Part shown: piece by piece, positions 1-13,600 of the stretch
How positions within the stretch are numbered: position 1 is the stretch's first letter
How the letters are laid out: the number at the start of each line of letters is the position of its first letter
NCBI GenBank assembly: GCA_017562135.1
Contig: QEYB01000093.1
Coordinates: forward strand, 496,001-560,000
From: Dipylidium caninum
Lineage: Eukaryota; Platyhelminthes; Cestoda; Cyclophyllidea; Dipylidiidae
Reading direction: 5' to 3'
Length of the DNA: 64,000 nt
Position numbers and translations under genes: made by a program
The notes under the pieces: model-generated
Database searches by the model: none
Seen by the model: only the letters and a program-made list of their open reading frames with translations
Told to the model about the DNA's origin: nothing

Positions 1-117
1 ACGTCGGGATGCATTCCACCCCTCTGCCTCCCAAGTCGCCCTCCCACTAGGAGCACGAAGGTGACCGTTCGCCTCCAGCAACAACCCGTGCCGGTAGCGA
101 GTGTGGGACGAGGGGAC

Positions 118-187
118 AGGGAAGGAGAGGAGAGGAGAGGAGAGGAGAGGAGAGGAGAGGAGGGGAGGGAGGGGAGGGGAGAGGAGA
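118..187. repeat. GGAGA-type polypurine minisatellite (left arm)
   Basis: A run of GGAGA/GGGAGG units lies in intron 7 of the left SLC35B3 copy. The mirror-image pyrimidine tract in the right arm has a different number and order of units, as expected for slippage or sequencing uncertainty. Confidence 0.95.
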
Positions 188-244
188 GCAGGAGGGAAGA
201 GGGAGAAGGGGCGAAATGTCCGCATAGTACAGGTCGCAACCTAC

Positions 245-2531
245 CCGTGACGGCCAGCAGTGCACCAAAGTGGTTCACCAGGAGAAGGACAAATTGCAGT
301 CCCCAGTATCCAGAACACACGAAGAGCATGATCCACAAGAAAGTAGCCTTCATATTCTACAACAGAAATGCGAAAAAGTGGACATTTCAGCTCGGCGGTC
401 GTGGAGAAGGGGAGAGAAAGAAGGCACAAAGAGAGAGACGGAGAGAAAGGGAGAGGAGAGAGCTTGAGAGAGAGAGAGAGAACAACCAAGCCACCTATTA
501 AGGGAAAAAAAAGAATCGCCAAATTCCGAGTCATTTACGCACCCCGTAGAAAAACACAATGGAGGGAATCAGCCTCTTGGTGACGATGAGTAGGAGGAGC
601 AGCAAGACAAACCCAAAGGAATAGGAGTAAGTCAAGCTGAAATGGAAACAAGTGTTGAGCACCATCCTGGCATCCGAAAAGAGACTCTCTCCTCATCAGA
701 TTGTACTACCAGAAGCCAGGCGGCTTCTTGTCAGGCGTGAGCACCTTCTCCCCACACCAGAGGAGCCATTTCGCCCTCACTCTCAACCGCTTGTCGTGCG
801 GCAATTAAACTAGTTCCCCAAATCCCCACATGTGAGGCACGTACGACTTGAAGAGCGGGGATCTGGTAGGACTTCATCGCCAACTCCTGAAGATTACCCA
901 CGTAGCCGTCACAGACGAGAGCCACAGTGATGGCAATAATACCTGCAGAGGGAAGAGAGAGAGACTCTTCGCACCTGCGTACGCTTCACTACCAATGCAA
1001 TGCATGGCTCTCAACCGTTACATGCGACAGATGCTGCAGCACCTCCACACAACCTCGACACCAACTTCTCCACGGAGTAGCTAACTGGGGCCTCACAACA
1101 CTCTTCCCCTCTAATCGTGGTGTCGCGTGGCCACACTTCCTCACTCCTTCTCACCGCCTTCCACCAACTGCCTTAACCTCGTCGTTCGACTCGCAAGAAG
1201 ACAGCGCAGCCGCACAAATGTCAAACTAGCTGCCAACATCTTACTAAACCTCTACCGGCATTCGGAGAGCTTTCTCTCGAGCCATGATCCCGCCTCCGAA
1301 TGCAACAAAGAGCAATACCTCGAGGGTTGAAGTTAGGCTGCCACACTGACATCTGTCAGGATGAAGAATATCAGGCCGACGATCATACAGACGACGGAGA
1401 AGTAGTCCACCCAACGATACTTCTTTCCTAAGGAACAAACAATTCAAGCATTAGCATGCCTCTCATTTCTAATTCCCGTTGCACACAGTCGACAAGTCTC
1501 TCCGTGGGGCCTTGACCTGACAAAAACAAGCGGTGAGTCGGGGGACAAATGCCCCCACCCGGCGCATTGCAACTCATCAAAGCGTGCAACATGTCGCAAG
1601 GCAGGATCGCAGCACACCCCCCTGAGGGATCGGCGAAATAACTCACTCCTGCTAACAGGACCATTAAATGCTTACACTTTCAAAATAAACAATCCGACAA
1701 TCACGCCGACAACTCGATTTGCGAGGTTTCGTCTACATCAACCCAAACACCCCTCCACCTACACCACCAACGCTTCTCTCAACAGTCACACCCTCAAAAG
1801 AGACACAAAGACCATCGGAGAGGAGATTAACCCCCGCACCGGATGACAGCTTGACTTAAAATACGTCGCCAAAGCTATCCACTCATTTTAAGTTCATACA
1901 AATGCATCGTGCGATCGAAAATTAGAACATAATGACATACTCTGAATGACGCTGCCAAGAACCATGACGGGAATGAGTTTACAGCACTTGCAGATGACTT
2001 GGGTGGGATAGTTGAGGTAGACGACGGCGGCGTTAGAAAGGAGGATGGTTCCTAACGTCGTTATCCCAGCGGAACAGTAGAGCCAAGGCGGAAAGCTACG
2101 GAGCAAGTGTGTTAGATACATCCTTTACTTCTTATGGTAGGTTACATTAGATATCTTGCCTTCAATGTACGATATAACTGCGTAAAGAAGGAAACTGGTA
2201 AGCAGTTATTGCCATGAAGTGCTCGCTGAATCCGGATATTTTGAAGAGATATTCCTAAGAGGTGGCAAATATTTACTACTTGGGAGACGAGGAAAAAATC
2301 CTCATCACATGGCAAGTTGTGCAAATAAGTCTCCAATGTTGCCTTAAAGCTGCTTACCGTGCTTCTTATTATGCTACCAGCTGCTACTGATAGAACCATT
2401 GATCTCTCACCTGCACAAGGCCGTAGACGAGGTAGAAGGCAAAGATGCCGGCGGAACCAATCATGAAAAATACAGCCCTTCGGAAGATGGGACACATCTA
2501 GCCCGAAAATAAGCACTTGACCGCCGGACAT
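245..2531 (-). CDS. SLC35B3: PAPS transporter SLC35B3-like, left-arm copy, 3' end outside window, frame broken
   Basis: This is the inverted copy of the gene at 19553-22946. Exons read on the minus strand are 2531-2411, 2254-2129, 2095-1941, 1427-1319, 942-845, 636-543 and 356-245; the last two exons would lie left of base 1. The family moves PAPS, the sulfate donor, into the Golgi. The family signature YLNYPTQVI followed by KCCKLIPVM is intact in exon 3. Compared with the right copy, exons 1, 2, 4 and 6 carry net one-base gains in homopolymers that break the frame, while exons 3 and 5 are correct here and broken in the right copy. Either assembly error or decay could explain this; complementary damage favours error. 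Confidence 0.85.
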
Positions 2532-3951
2532 CTGTTCTCCCCAGGAAAGGATGAAGCTAAATGTTACCAAGACATTCTCTCCAGTATGAAGGCAATGAGA
2601 ATTCCGCTAAGAAAATACTCGGATGCAATATTTAAAAAAAACCTCCTACACGCGGTGTGGGAGGCGATGCGAGTTAGGAGGCAAAAGAGACAGAGGAAGA
2701 GATGGAGAGAGAGAAAGAGAAAAAAAAAGAGATATCGCAGTATGTTAACATTTTGCGCTCATGATTGATGGCAGATCTATTGAACAAATCAACACGCACC
2801 CTCCGCTGTATCCGTGTTCGACATGGCTGCAACTGTGAGGTAGCCCCTTTCGCATGTAAAGGAGATAAAAGTTGGATCTGGAACAATGCTCAGATACACG
2901 GATGACGTGAATTGATAGAAGGCCGAAACGCGCAATCACAAATTTTACCATGCGCCATGCCAGCAACCACAACAAAACTATATTGTGCTCCACGTCGACG
3001 CAATTTAGTCATGCACGGCACTGCAATTAGTGGGTAAGAACATGCTACTCGTCTAAGGATTTTGAAAAAGCAGATATTGCAAAACAAGAAGCAACAGAGA
3101 TAAAGTGAATTAAGCAGGCGACACTGAAAATTGTGGCCGGAGTGCCCAACTTCGAAATCATCTAGAAGTCAAAGTCACTATCTCAAAGCAATGGACGCTC
3201 TCCAATGCAACTAACGATAAAACCATACCCAAACCTACTCGAACGCAGCGAACGTGTGTGAAGGTCACGTACAGGTCACATTGCCGTACCAAACAATCGT
3301 TCACAAACGGGAAATTCGTGCCGCACATGGATTCATACACGCTACGAAGAAACCTCACCAATGACTTGGGCGTAAGATGTTGTCAAGCTGGACGCCGAGG
3401 CTCCTGTCGGATCCTCTACTTCAGCTTTGCTCAAGCACTGCGTCTGGTGGAGACGACTCCTAGGAGGAATTCGCCTCCTCCAAACATTTACCCACATCAC
3501 CTTCAGACAGTGGTGGGCGGAGTAATAGAATCTCTATCACGCACAATTAATGCAATTGCTGTCAAAGGCGAGGTGGCACCTCACACATGCACTTGGTTCA
3601 ACGACCTCGAAAGCCACACATGTACAAATATAGCATCGTTTAACTAATGGAGGAAAGCGACCTGCAATAAATTGTGGAGCACAGAAGCGGAGTGTACTAC
3701 ATGGCCGTTGCGTTTAGTGGCAACACCGGTGCGGTCTCATGAATCGTTTCAAAGTAGTGTTTTCACAATTATCGCCTTTGACGTAGGCGAAACGCGTGGC
3801 ATTCAGAAACAAATTACGTCTTGGTGGCAAAGAATTTCGTTTCTTTCTCCGGTTTGATTAACAATCGGATCGCGGGTTGCCTTATTCTCTATATCCCCTT
3901 CTTCCGCGTGTTCTCCGTCTGCACCTGTGCCACACAAAGTTGAGATTTTGC

Positions 3952-4895
3952 TTTTTTTTTCAAACATAGGTCAATCTCTGCTTCTTTACACCTTAACCAA
4001 TGAGGTAGTTTTACTGCGCTCCATTTAGCTGTGTGGAATCCGCAGACTAATACGCAATTCATGCAATTACCGATCAGTTTTTCCTCTTTTTATCGTTTCT
4101 CCTTTATTTTGGATGTTTTTGTCCTTATTTGACATGTCGGTGATGTTCATTAATGCCGCTTCACTGTAAATAGGATTAAGTTACGTATTTGCGTCTGATT
4201 GGCTAGTCATCTAAAAAAACAAATTGTTCTTAATAAGTGGGTGTTACGGAAGTTGGTTTTCCGTTCTTCTTGATTTCGTATATGATTTACTCACCTTCTC
4301 TACTCAGTGGGACTTGGCAAGTGCTACCACCACCACTTTTCATTTAACTTACGCCTGTAATTAATAATTTCGCTTGGAAATTGCCACATGGGTTTCTTAC
4401 GTGATCTTGTCATTTACACGTGAAGGTTGTTATGCTTTAAACATATTGCCCTCGTCATTTTAAAAACCTTAGCTTTTTGCGTGTGTACACTTGGCTGCTC
4501 GAAAATCCTTTTGCAAGTTTTTTCCACCAGTGAAAACCATCCGTTTTATTATGTTACGCGACATTTGGTCTCACTTTATACACTTTTTGCATGTTTACCT
4601 TTATTATATTACCTTAATTGTATTACTCTTACGTTTGTGTATTTGCTTTTGTTCACCTAGTAGTTTGTGCAATTTCTTGTAGCGCAGCGTTATGGGACAC
4701 GGTATTTTCGGCTTTGGATAAAAAATTTTTGTCAATTTACCGTTTCCTGTTGTATTTTTTTATTTCTTAGGACGCAACGCTTTAATCAGATCTGTAACTA
4801 TTCTACACTCAGAGGAATAAATCTAGAGCTGCACGACTTCCCTTGCACGCTACATACTCTTGACGACTTTATTTTTTACATTTATCGCTAACTGA
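3952..4895. other. Intergenic, AT-rich; no gene seen
   Basis: This lies between the left arm edge and the TMEM55-like gene. It is T-rich and offers only short frames without family resemblance. It must contain the upstream region of the TMEM55-like gene, but no distinct promoter element could be picked out. Confidence 0.6.
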
Positions 4896-5924
4896 ATGCC
4901 CTTACATTTTCTCCTAATGCAACACAGGCACAGCAATCCTTCAGTGGATAATTTGGACGAATCCTCCAGTTTTAGTCCTTCTAATTTCACTTATCATCTC
5001 GTAAAGCCCTGTACAATAGAGTCTCCACGGGCCACTTCGCCAACACTTGGATTTTATCATTGTCAAATATGTAAACTACTCCTGACCGTCAGACAAAATC
5101 CCCCTCGTCTGGCTATCGTCTGTTCAAGATGCTCTGAAGCTACAGTAACTCATTCCCCTTCTCCTTACTGCATATTTTAAATATGAACATATTTTTTTCT
5201 TCTTTAAGATATAGTCGTTTAGAAGTAGTAGCCAAGGCAAAATAGGCTACAGTGGTTGATGATTATCTTGTCTCAAATGATACAATTTTAGCCAATAAGA
5301 AAGCCACCACCGGAGAAACAGTTTTACCGATGTGTTTGCTACTGTCTCCTTCTTGTACCTCGTCGCGAAAACATCTTCGTTTGTCCCCGCGTCTCTTGCC
5401 ACGTTGTTCTGGTGACCGAAGTAGCAAAGAAAAATCCACAAATTATCTCCAATTTCTTCACTGAAAATTTAGATCGAGTGAAAGTTCCTCCTGCTCTCTC
5501 CCATGATCCTTCAATTGCCTCTAGAGAGTTTACCCAGGCCAAAGGTACTCTCACTATCATCTTACAGATTCCAACCCGAAGTTTACCTAGTTCTGTCAAT
5601 AATTAACCTCATGGGCTTCATTACTTCGGCATTCCCATCTCAAATAACATGATATTCAGTTCACTCAAAATCACAATTTTTTTCCAAACAATGTATGCCA
5701 TGAACCCTTTCATCAAAATATCTATAGATTGGGGGACAGTCTTCATTGGTTGCGGTTACTGTAAGCAGGCCTTTAAAGCCAGTCCCGACCTGGATATCAC
5801 AGCTGAGATTCTGTGTCCTGCGTGCAAAAATATATCCGCTGTCACACCACGCTTTCCGCGGCGTATGTCTCGACAATACGCACTATATGGTCTCTTAGTT
5901 CTTCTTATTTCACCCGCAATAACG
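4896..5924 (+). CDS. TMEM55/PIP4P-like protein, 3' end unresolved
   Basis: Three exons join in phase: 4896-5144, 5292-5544 and 5728-5924; the start may instead be the second ATG at 4917. TMEM55 proteins are late-endosome/lysosome membrane proteins described as phosphatidylinositol-4,5-bisphosphate 4-phosphatases. Recognisable blocks are a first zinc-ribbon-like pair (CQIC, then CSRC and EAT), the RCVCYC and FVCPRVSC block, a second cysteine pair (CGYC and CPAC), and the start of the first membrane segment after a basic RFPRR. The human CX5R phosphatase loop aligns with VPRRENI, so the nucleophile cysteine is valine (5355-5357). The last exon with the second membrane segment was not found; a frame starting near 6381 is possible but dissimilar. 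A small zinc-ribbon membrane adaptor without enzyme activity is an alternative reading. Confidence 0.8.
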
Positions 5925-7689
5925 GTGAGTCCCATTCACGTATTATTTGTATGGATCCAGTAGTTTTTTGATATTGCTGGAGCAGAGTCCAGTCGAGTGC
6001 GAGAAAATGAGTAAAGGGCAATCGATACACGCATAATTTGGATTTTAATACTAATGACAAAAATTCCTAAAAGAGGGAACTAATTCCAGAGGTTTAAAGA
6101 GTTAAAAAACTAAAATAGAGAGGGTCTTGAGCCTGACCCAAAAGTGGAGTTCTGCTGATAAAGACAAAAACAGACGATCTACCACCGCGCAAATTCCAAT
6201 ACATTCGGTTATCAGCTAATATTAGATTTCCCCTTAACACTACGACAGCCTTACCACTACCAACTGGTTATTTATTACTAATAAAGAAATAATATTTCCA
6301 GAAGGCCGAATTTTTAAGTCATATATTTTAGAGTTCAATTTAACCCCGGAGGCCTTTTGATTTTTCGTATGTGTTTTCAGCTTGTAATAGAGCCATGTTT
6401 TGCTATTTGTAGTTGGGAACGTATTTCAGTCGAGAGTACAATAGTGGGATATTTTGTGTAACTATAGGTAAGTTAAACGGTGTATTACACTCGGACGCAA
6501 TTTTTAAAAGCAATAACTCATGGAAATAGAGGAGTCTCATCGAAAAATGTGAATAATAAGACGTAAAAACGATGCACGAAAGCCTAAAAGTGGTCTCACA
6601 TAATTTAGTAGCCTTTCGCTAGTCGCCTTTTGATACTACTTGGGAACTGACGGAAACTCCAAGGCCACAAGGTAAAGAGACCCTTTAAACGACTGAAAGT
6701 GTATCACATCGAAAAAAAATTATCGGTAATCGCTAGTGGGAAAATCAACGCCAAATCAACTTTCTTCTACGCTTTAGGGTTATTTACAATAGGCATAGTA
6801 CTGTTACTTCAGGCACTGCTCTTTTACACAATGCCAATAAGTACGATTATATCAGGAGTCGCCGGAGTCGACTGAAACGAGGGCCTCACAGAACCGACAC
6901 CCCTTTCCTGACAATATACCGGAAAATTGGCATTCCGTTGCCGCTGCCATATAATGGTAATGGAAGTATACCATACTCAAAAATAAATGATCAAGGAAAA
7001 TAACTATAAAACAATGTTACTGAAAAGAGACTAAATTTTTCATAACTTGAGGAGATAGAAGTCAAAAAAGTAAGGTTCATAACACGAGGTTTAACGTCTA
7101 AGCAGGAACTGCCAAGGAGTTAATTTTGGAAAGCCAAAGCAAGACTTTCATCTCCACCCCCTTATTATTTTTGGGCATTATCGTAAAGAACATTCCACCA
7201 CCACCGAGTAAACTTCTCAACCAGAAATAAGGGATCGTTGACAGTTAATTAAAACTAGAAATTAAATCAATAAACCAAATTACTAACCGTTAGGTCGTAT
7301 TACTGACAGTACAAGGTTAACTGTTGCATAAGTCAAGAGCGATTTACGCCTCCAATAGTAGTTCGTACACGTGTTTCCTATGAACAAGGGTGAGTGCTGA
7401 GGGGGCTAGGAATCGTCGATACTTGATGAAATAAACAAGAAAGAATGAGGAATACCAGAAACCAAAGTGTTGATATACTTTCAGTCAAATCACAGCACGA
7501 ACAAATGCAAATTATGGAGTCAGTGATAAGCAGACAAAATTCCAATTTTACGACAAGACCAAGCCCCATGGTATGGAATAGAAGATATGGATTCTGCGAA
7601 CAAATAATAAAGCACAAAATGAGACAGAAAAAGGTGGAGAAAGACTTTACGATGTGGAGGTGGCAGATAGTGTGTTAACTGCATGATGA
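5925..7689. other. TMEM55-like 3' region and convergent intergenic DNA
   Basis: AT-rich sequence between the last recognised TMEM55-like exon and the LMBRD2 stop codon. It should hold the missing terminal TMEM55-like exon. One candidate follows TTTTCAG at 6380 in the right phase and stops after about 26 codons, but it does not look like the family's second membrane segment. Confidence 0.5.
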
Positions 7690-10600
7690 TCACCGAGGCT
7701 TGAAAATGAGACGGAGAGAAGAGAAAACTTGAGAGAAAATTGGACGTTCATTGCCCCCCAGGGAAGTGTACTGACCTCTGGAAAAGCCCTCACTTTCAAC
7801 ACTTCGAGGGGGAAAGTTGATCTCAAACATAGCATTCATCTTTTCATCGGAGAACTCAACGATTGGCTGGTCTGGACTAAAGATCTGACCCTCTCGAAAA
7901 TCTTCTTTGCCTGAAGTTAAGGGAAATGCATATATTCCAAACAAAACTCGTGTGAATCGATTTCCCTGAAGTAAACTTTTACAAAAGTGATAATTTCTAT
8001 GGATGGTGACAAATACAGCACGTGAACGATAGGAATGCTTGTCAATTGAGCCTAAAATCAGCCAAATCGAGTAGTTTAACAAAGAGCAAAGCAAAATATT
8101 AATGACACCGTGAGGTAGGTAAAAAAATTACGTCAGGTTAGATGTGGTAGAATGAAATGAACTTAGGATACCCAAAGTGTACCTTACTCAAAGAAAAAAA
8201 TCTTTTTGATATTCTGCGATTGAACCCCCACTTGCCGTTACCACTGCACTATTTTTTAAACTCATTTATCCCAAAGCCCATTTCACGTTATGTTAATCAG
8301 CCGCTTTCTAAAGTAAAAAACAAAAAAACGTAAACCTTTTACAACGTTAGCATATATTCTGTAGGTTTTGAGTGGATCACTTCATAAATATCGACTGGAA
8401 GTTCAGCAATAAACAAAAACCAAGGAGAACTTTGGGGACCTGAAAATACACTTACCTGCAAGGCTTTGGAAATCAGTCGAGGATGTCACATTTCTTTCCA
8501 TTTCATTGCGACGAGTTAAGACACCGGTGTTGCCATCGCGAGCGAAACGACGCGTCCTTCCCAGGGTCCGTTCTGATCACAGATGATCCGAAAACAAAAG
8601 TGTGCTGCGTCATTATGTAGATATAGAGATTGAAAGTTCTTGCAACGAGACTGTTTCAATGCTATCCCGAATATTTAATTTATGGCTCTCATAACATACT
8701 AGAAGCAAACGGAGAGATCGCCAAAACAAAAGCCACAGGAAAGACGTCGAACAACATAACCGTGTTTGAAGTTGTAAAACAAACGGTGAACCTTACATAA
8801 TACAGAACTATAGGGTGGACCTAGAAATTTATCAATGCAAGGAATCTGCACGGAGAATATCACAGAAGGCGACACGGAAAATATTTCGCCTAGAATTAGT
8901 TTTTTTTCTACAACTTCAAATACAGGCAAAGACGCTGAGCTGACATTATAACCGCACTTTAAATGAACACTTCAGAAAAGAGGAATAGCAACAAATATTT
9001 GCCTCTATTAAGAAGGTAAAAAGCCACGAGAACCGCAATTTAGTGCACTTTGTTGAAATGTGGGATAGGTCGAACAGGCCCTTTACCAGTGTAATTTACA
9101 TTAAAGGAATGCAGTGAGAAGCGTGGCCGGATAAGTAACCATCACCACTAGGATCGACTTCGTAGCTTAACTAAGCTAGCGAAGGAAACTCAATTAGCGC
9201 CGCTACGAACTTGTGGGTGGACCAACGTCACGTACTGTCTGATTGCCCTACTTTTACTTTTGGGCCTCCAGGGCAAAATTTTGGGATGAATTAAAGAATA
9301 AGAAAATGAAGTAACCCAGAGAAGAAGCAAATCAAACGAGTAGGCCAGAAACCCGCTCAGTTTTTCCAGCAGCTTAGAAGTTAAGTGCTATTAAACTAGC
9401 AGAGAAATTTACTTCAGAAATAGCAATGAGAAGATTGCAATGGGTATTTAGTGCCTACTAAATGAATAACTATTACGTTAAAGAGTAAGTATCTCATCTT
9501 TCAAAAAAAAAGATGTCCGTAATCACCGCACCTCGATAGAGGAGCATTCGACCGTCCTCGATAGAATCCTCCACGGCACTGTCCTCCCCAGCCGGCAGCC
9601 GCTTATCAATGAAACTCGGGTCAATTAGTTGAGGCATTCCCAAACAGGCGAGCAAGCGGCTTCCGAGATTGAAGAAGGTCATCAGACACAAAATAACTAC
9701 CACAATAGGGAAGTAGATGTTAAATCCATCAGCGATGAATGATACCACGTCCAGGTGACCCATAAATTTTGTGAAGGCCGTCTCGTAGTAGACGGTCCCA
9801 GCAACGGAATCGGTGATGTTAGCAGTAGTAGCCTCATTAATAACCTTGGCAATGTCCGAAGTGCTACTATTGTCCGAGATGGCAGTATGGGCAGGGGATG
9901 ACAAGACGTGACTGTCAAGATGGGCCAAGCAAAGGAAATTGACGCAGAGCGAGGGGGTCAGACGACAAAGCATGCTACAACGTGGAGTAAATCACTCACT
10001 AAAATGCATTCCCTGAATTTGATCACCATAAATTTCACATGTAGTAGAACAATGATGTCATTCAATTGAATCCAGTTATTTGTACTAACATAGGCTCCTC
10101 CCAACGCTTTCGAAAATCATATAGAAGGCTACGTTTGGAGTTATAAACGAATACTTCTGGGAAAGCGTGAAGGTGTTGACCTTCGTATTCAATCACATTA
10201 GTCATCAAAAGCCTCAATAAAAAATTCAACCATTATGACATTTCTGCCCGACTTAACAGTCTCATAGGTCTAGTAGTAGACTCATCAAGTGCAGGTTTTA
10301 TAGATATTGTTCCACGAATGTGGTCAAGTCACGTTGGCAATAACTTAATTAACATCAAGATTGAAAAGAAATTGTTAGAAGAGCGAAGAAGTAAGTAAGG
10401 AAAACTCACTAGCCATAGAAAATGAGGCTGATGGCATCGGAGTGATGATTAGGAACGAGGCGGTAGTAGTTGAAGAAACGCAGACGGTAGGCCGTGAAGT
10501 AAACGCAGAAGCTCTGGTAACCCAGGAATATGAAACTCACGAACTGAAATAGGGAAAGGAGCAAACTGGAAGGGGAAACCGAAATATAAACACAACATCA

Positions 10601-13600
10601 GCCTCCCATCCCCGTTGTGTTTCGAGGAGAAAATCGACTAAAGTGGAGAACACATGAAGAGGCAAACAAAGGAACATGAATAGACGTCTACGTCATTTCT
10701 CATGTTTGGCAGTTAAAAGTTACATTTAGCAAGACAATCTTCTCATCCTGAAATTCATTCCACCCTTTGATTGATGTGGCGTCAGCCTCATCTCTCTACA
10801 CTCATGGTCCAAACCTTTACAATGGTACTAACTGCGCAACCACACACCGTCACCTCATCAGGTTGACTGAGTGAGGTTTAAGTACGTGGACGGATGTCCT
10901 GACAAGATCTGGAATACATCCTGAAGTGTTTGCCGCTACAATTATGCGGTCAGAGCAGTAATGAGATAGGAGCGAAACACGATAAAGCACACTGAAACAC
11001 TCTTTTGAGTGGATAAGAGATTAACCACCCTTTTTGAGAGAATGATCGCTGGAATAGGGAGATAAGGCAAGCAATTAAGGAAGGTGCATTGAGAGGAATT
11101 AATATCTGCTTAATTTTGCCGTAAATGTTTCATTAATAACTATTGTATATTATACGAACAAAATCGGGTATAACGTTGGGATAATTCTGTTCCAAGAAAG
11201 GAGCTGGAATTGAAAACGACTGAGTTACTGGGACAACTACTACGTAGTTCTCACTAGCGTAGATTTTCAACAGTGTGAATGATAAGCGAGCCCGGTGTAA
11301 CGATGAAGAATAGGCAGCAGTGAGGAGGATTCGCGGCCTTTCGAGTTGCAGAAATAGAGGCAATGTGAGTACCAAACAGGACTCATCACTACGGGTGTGT
11401 GGCAGATGGCTAATAAATTTCTAGTTATACGTGAGAATAACAAAGTAGACGCTCGAAATGAAATACCCATTCTGTCGGTTTTGACGAATTAGAACTCTGA
11501 CTTTCAAGATGGCAGGGGACAGAGCTGGTGCACGGATAAGATGTGGATGGAAGTAAATGAATTCCCCTAAGTGTAAAAATCAAGTCAGGCTGATTGGCGT
11601 TTGGCGAAACGCTAGAAATCAAGTACAGTGCCATAGCGAGAGACTTAGACATTAAACAGTAGAAGGTTTGAGGGTAGCTAAGGTCTGTACGTTGATAAAT
11701 ATCCGGATCTTGATTATTTAATAGACAAAAAACGATTATTCCAGCTAGCAACTGGCACGGAAAGATCTTAAACCCAGATAAGTTGCTGATAGCTTGTCGT
11801 TAATTTAGAGAGGAAATGCCTAATAAAGTGAAGGAACAAGCATGATATCATAGAAGTATGAGAAAATTGGGATAGGTCAAACTTGGGGGAAACTTTCCGA
11901 GTCCGCAAGCAAGAGGAAAAGCTCGTCAACCCCAGCTGAAAGTGGAGTAAAAAAACCATCGTTGCCTTTCGTTCCGCAAAAATGACGCAAGCAGTTACCC
12001 AAAAACTGTCTATTATAAGAAATAGCAAAATATATTAATGTAAGTTGTTTCTGCCATGATAAAAACAAATGCACTCAAAAATACAACTGTCTATGGCATC
12101 TACCTGAAGAGAATCCAAAGGAGCGTGCCAGAGAAATTTCCGTAGACACAAGCCGGATAATCAAGAAATCTGGAAATTAGAACACTGTACCATATAACCA
12201 TTAAGGATATGTTGACTGTGGATTAATGCACCGGCGAAACACAAGAATTCAGGCCTCGATGTTAACGCAGAAAGTAGGGGCAAAGTAAGTAGTGGGATAG
12301 TAAGAGGAAGGGGAATCAATGGAAAATAAAATCTACGCTCCACAAGGCTGCTCACGTGATCGACTGAGAAAGGAAAAGATTCAATTCATCAGCAAACCGT
12401 CTGATATCGCAGTGATAAAGCATGAAAAATAGGACCTCTTTCAGTTTAACTCTGACCACTGACATCTCGACTTCCTGATGCTAAAGCACAGAACACAATA
12501 ACTCTAGTAGAGAGTCGGGACAAAAATGATCTGTTGGAAAGAAGGTTTAATTAAAAGAGTATATTTGATCATTTCTCAGATATAAACTAAGGAAGCAAAA
12601 AGTCGCAAACCAAAAGTCTGGGAAAAAAACCCAACTACATGGGAATACGATACAAAATTTCCCGAGTTATTCTTCAGAAAAAAAGTGGGATGTACGGAGA
12701 TATTTTCAGAATTTTGATGAAATAAATCAGGATAATTGAGGAAAATTTATGAGAACATAAATTAGTAGCCAACTTTAGCCAAATATTTTAAAAGATGGGA
12801 AAAAATACACTTGAGGACAAAGGTGCCGGTATTTACTAAAGCAGATGGATAACGGATGCATATATTAAAAAAAAGGATAGACATACAGCGATTAGACTGT
12901 ACGATTTGACCGCTCTGTGAGAGTGGAGGATAGCAGCAACGACAGAAAGGCGGGGCTCTTGGACAGAAAAGGTGCACTCGCTCCAGACGACAAGAAGCGA
13001 AACTGCCGCGAGTATGACTCCCAAGGCGCGCAAGAGGAAGGGCTGTATGCGGCATCGCCAGTACCACTCGAAGCTCCGTGCCCACACACACCGCTCCGTT
13101 AGCTGCTGCCAAAACGAGGAAGACGAATTGGTACTCAGGACGGCTGGAGTGGGACCGCGTTCAAACACTCTTGAGCTGTGTATGAGGAGAGAAAAAAGAG
13201 AGAAACAAAAGAAAATATAATTACTTCAGACATTTAAAACTAGTGGCGGGTTGCGATCCACCTTGAAGGCATTACGAGGAAAGTTGATACGTAAACATAG
13301 GGCACATCCAAATCGCACCTATACGCTGTCGTAGTCTTGGTAACCGAAAAAAGTGCTAAATGTACACTTTTACACCATGTCAATCATTTGTTGCGACAGA
13401 TGTGATTTTATTCAAGAAAATAACAGATGATGATGTTGCGTATGAAATGTAGGGGGGTGATGGCTGAGATTTCCTTCATGTGATTAGGCAAAAACTAAAC
13501 TTGATCCACAGTTTATAGCTTCAAATTTTAGATGTTGCAAACGTCAAAAATGCTAGCGATTTTTTGGTAACAATCCAAATCATAGTGGATTGTAGTCCAT

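Larger units (their letters stand above)
1..3951. repeat. Left arm of a large inverted repeat
   Basis: This stretch is the reverse complement of 18132-22076 with about 99% identity by eye. The match stops at 3951, where the left copy enters a run of T and the right copy continues with a different sequence. It still matches at base 1, so the arm continues outside the window. Most differences are one-base changes in homopolymer length; a few are substitutions, for example near 1740-1760 and 3010-3020. It carries exons 1-7 of an SLC35B3-like gene on the minus strand, plus about 1.4 kb upstream of that gene. Confidence 0.97.

Noticed and set aside
1..3951. Arms as terminal inverted repeats of a giant mobile element
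   Set aside because: The arms carry a host transporter gene and the spacer carries host genes; no transposase or integrase relates to them.
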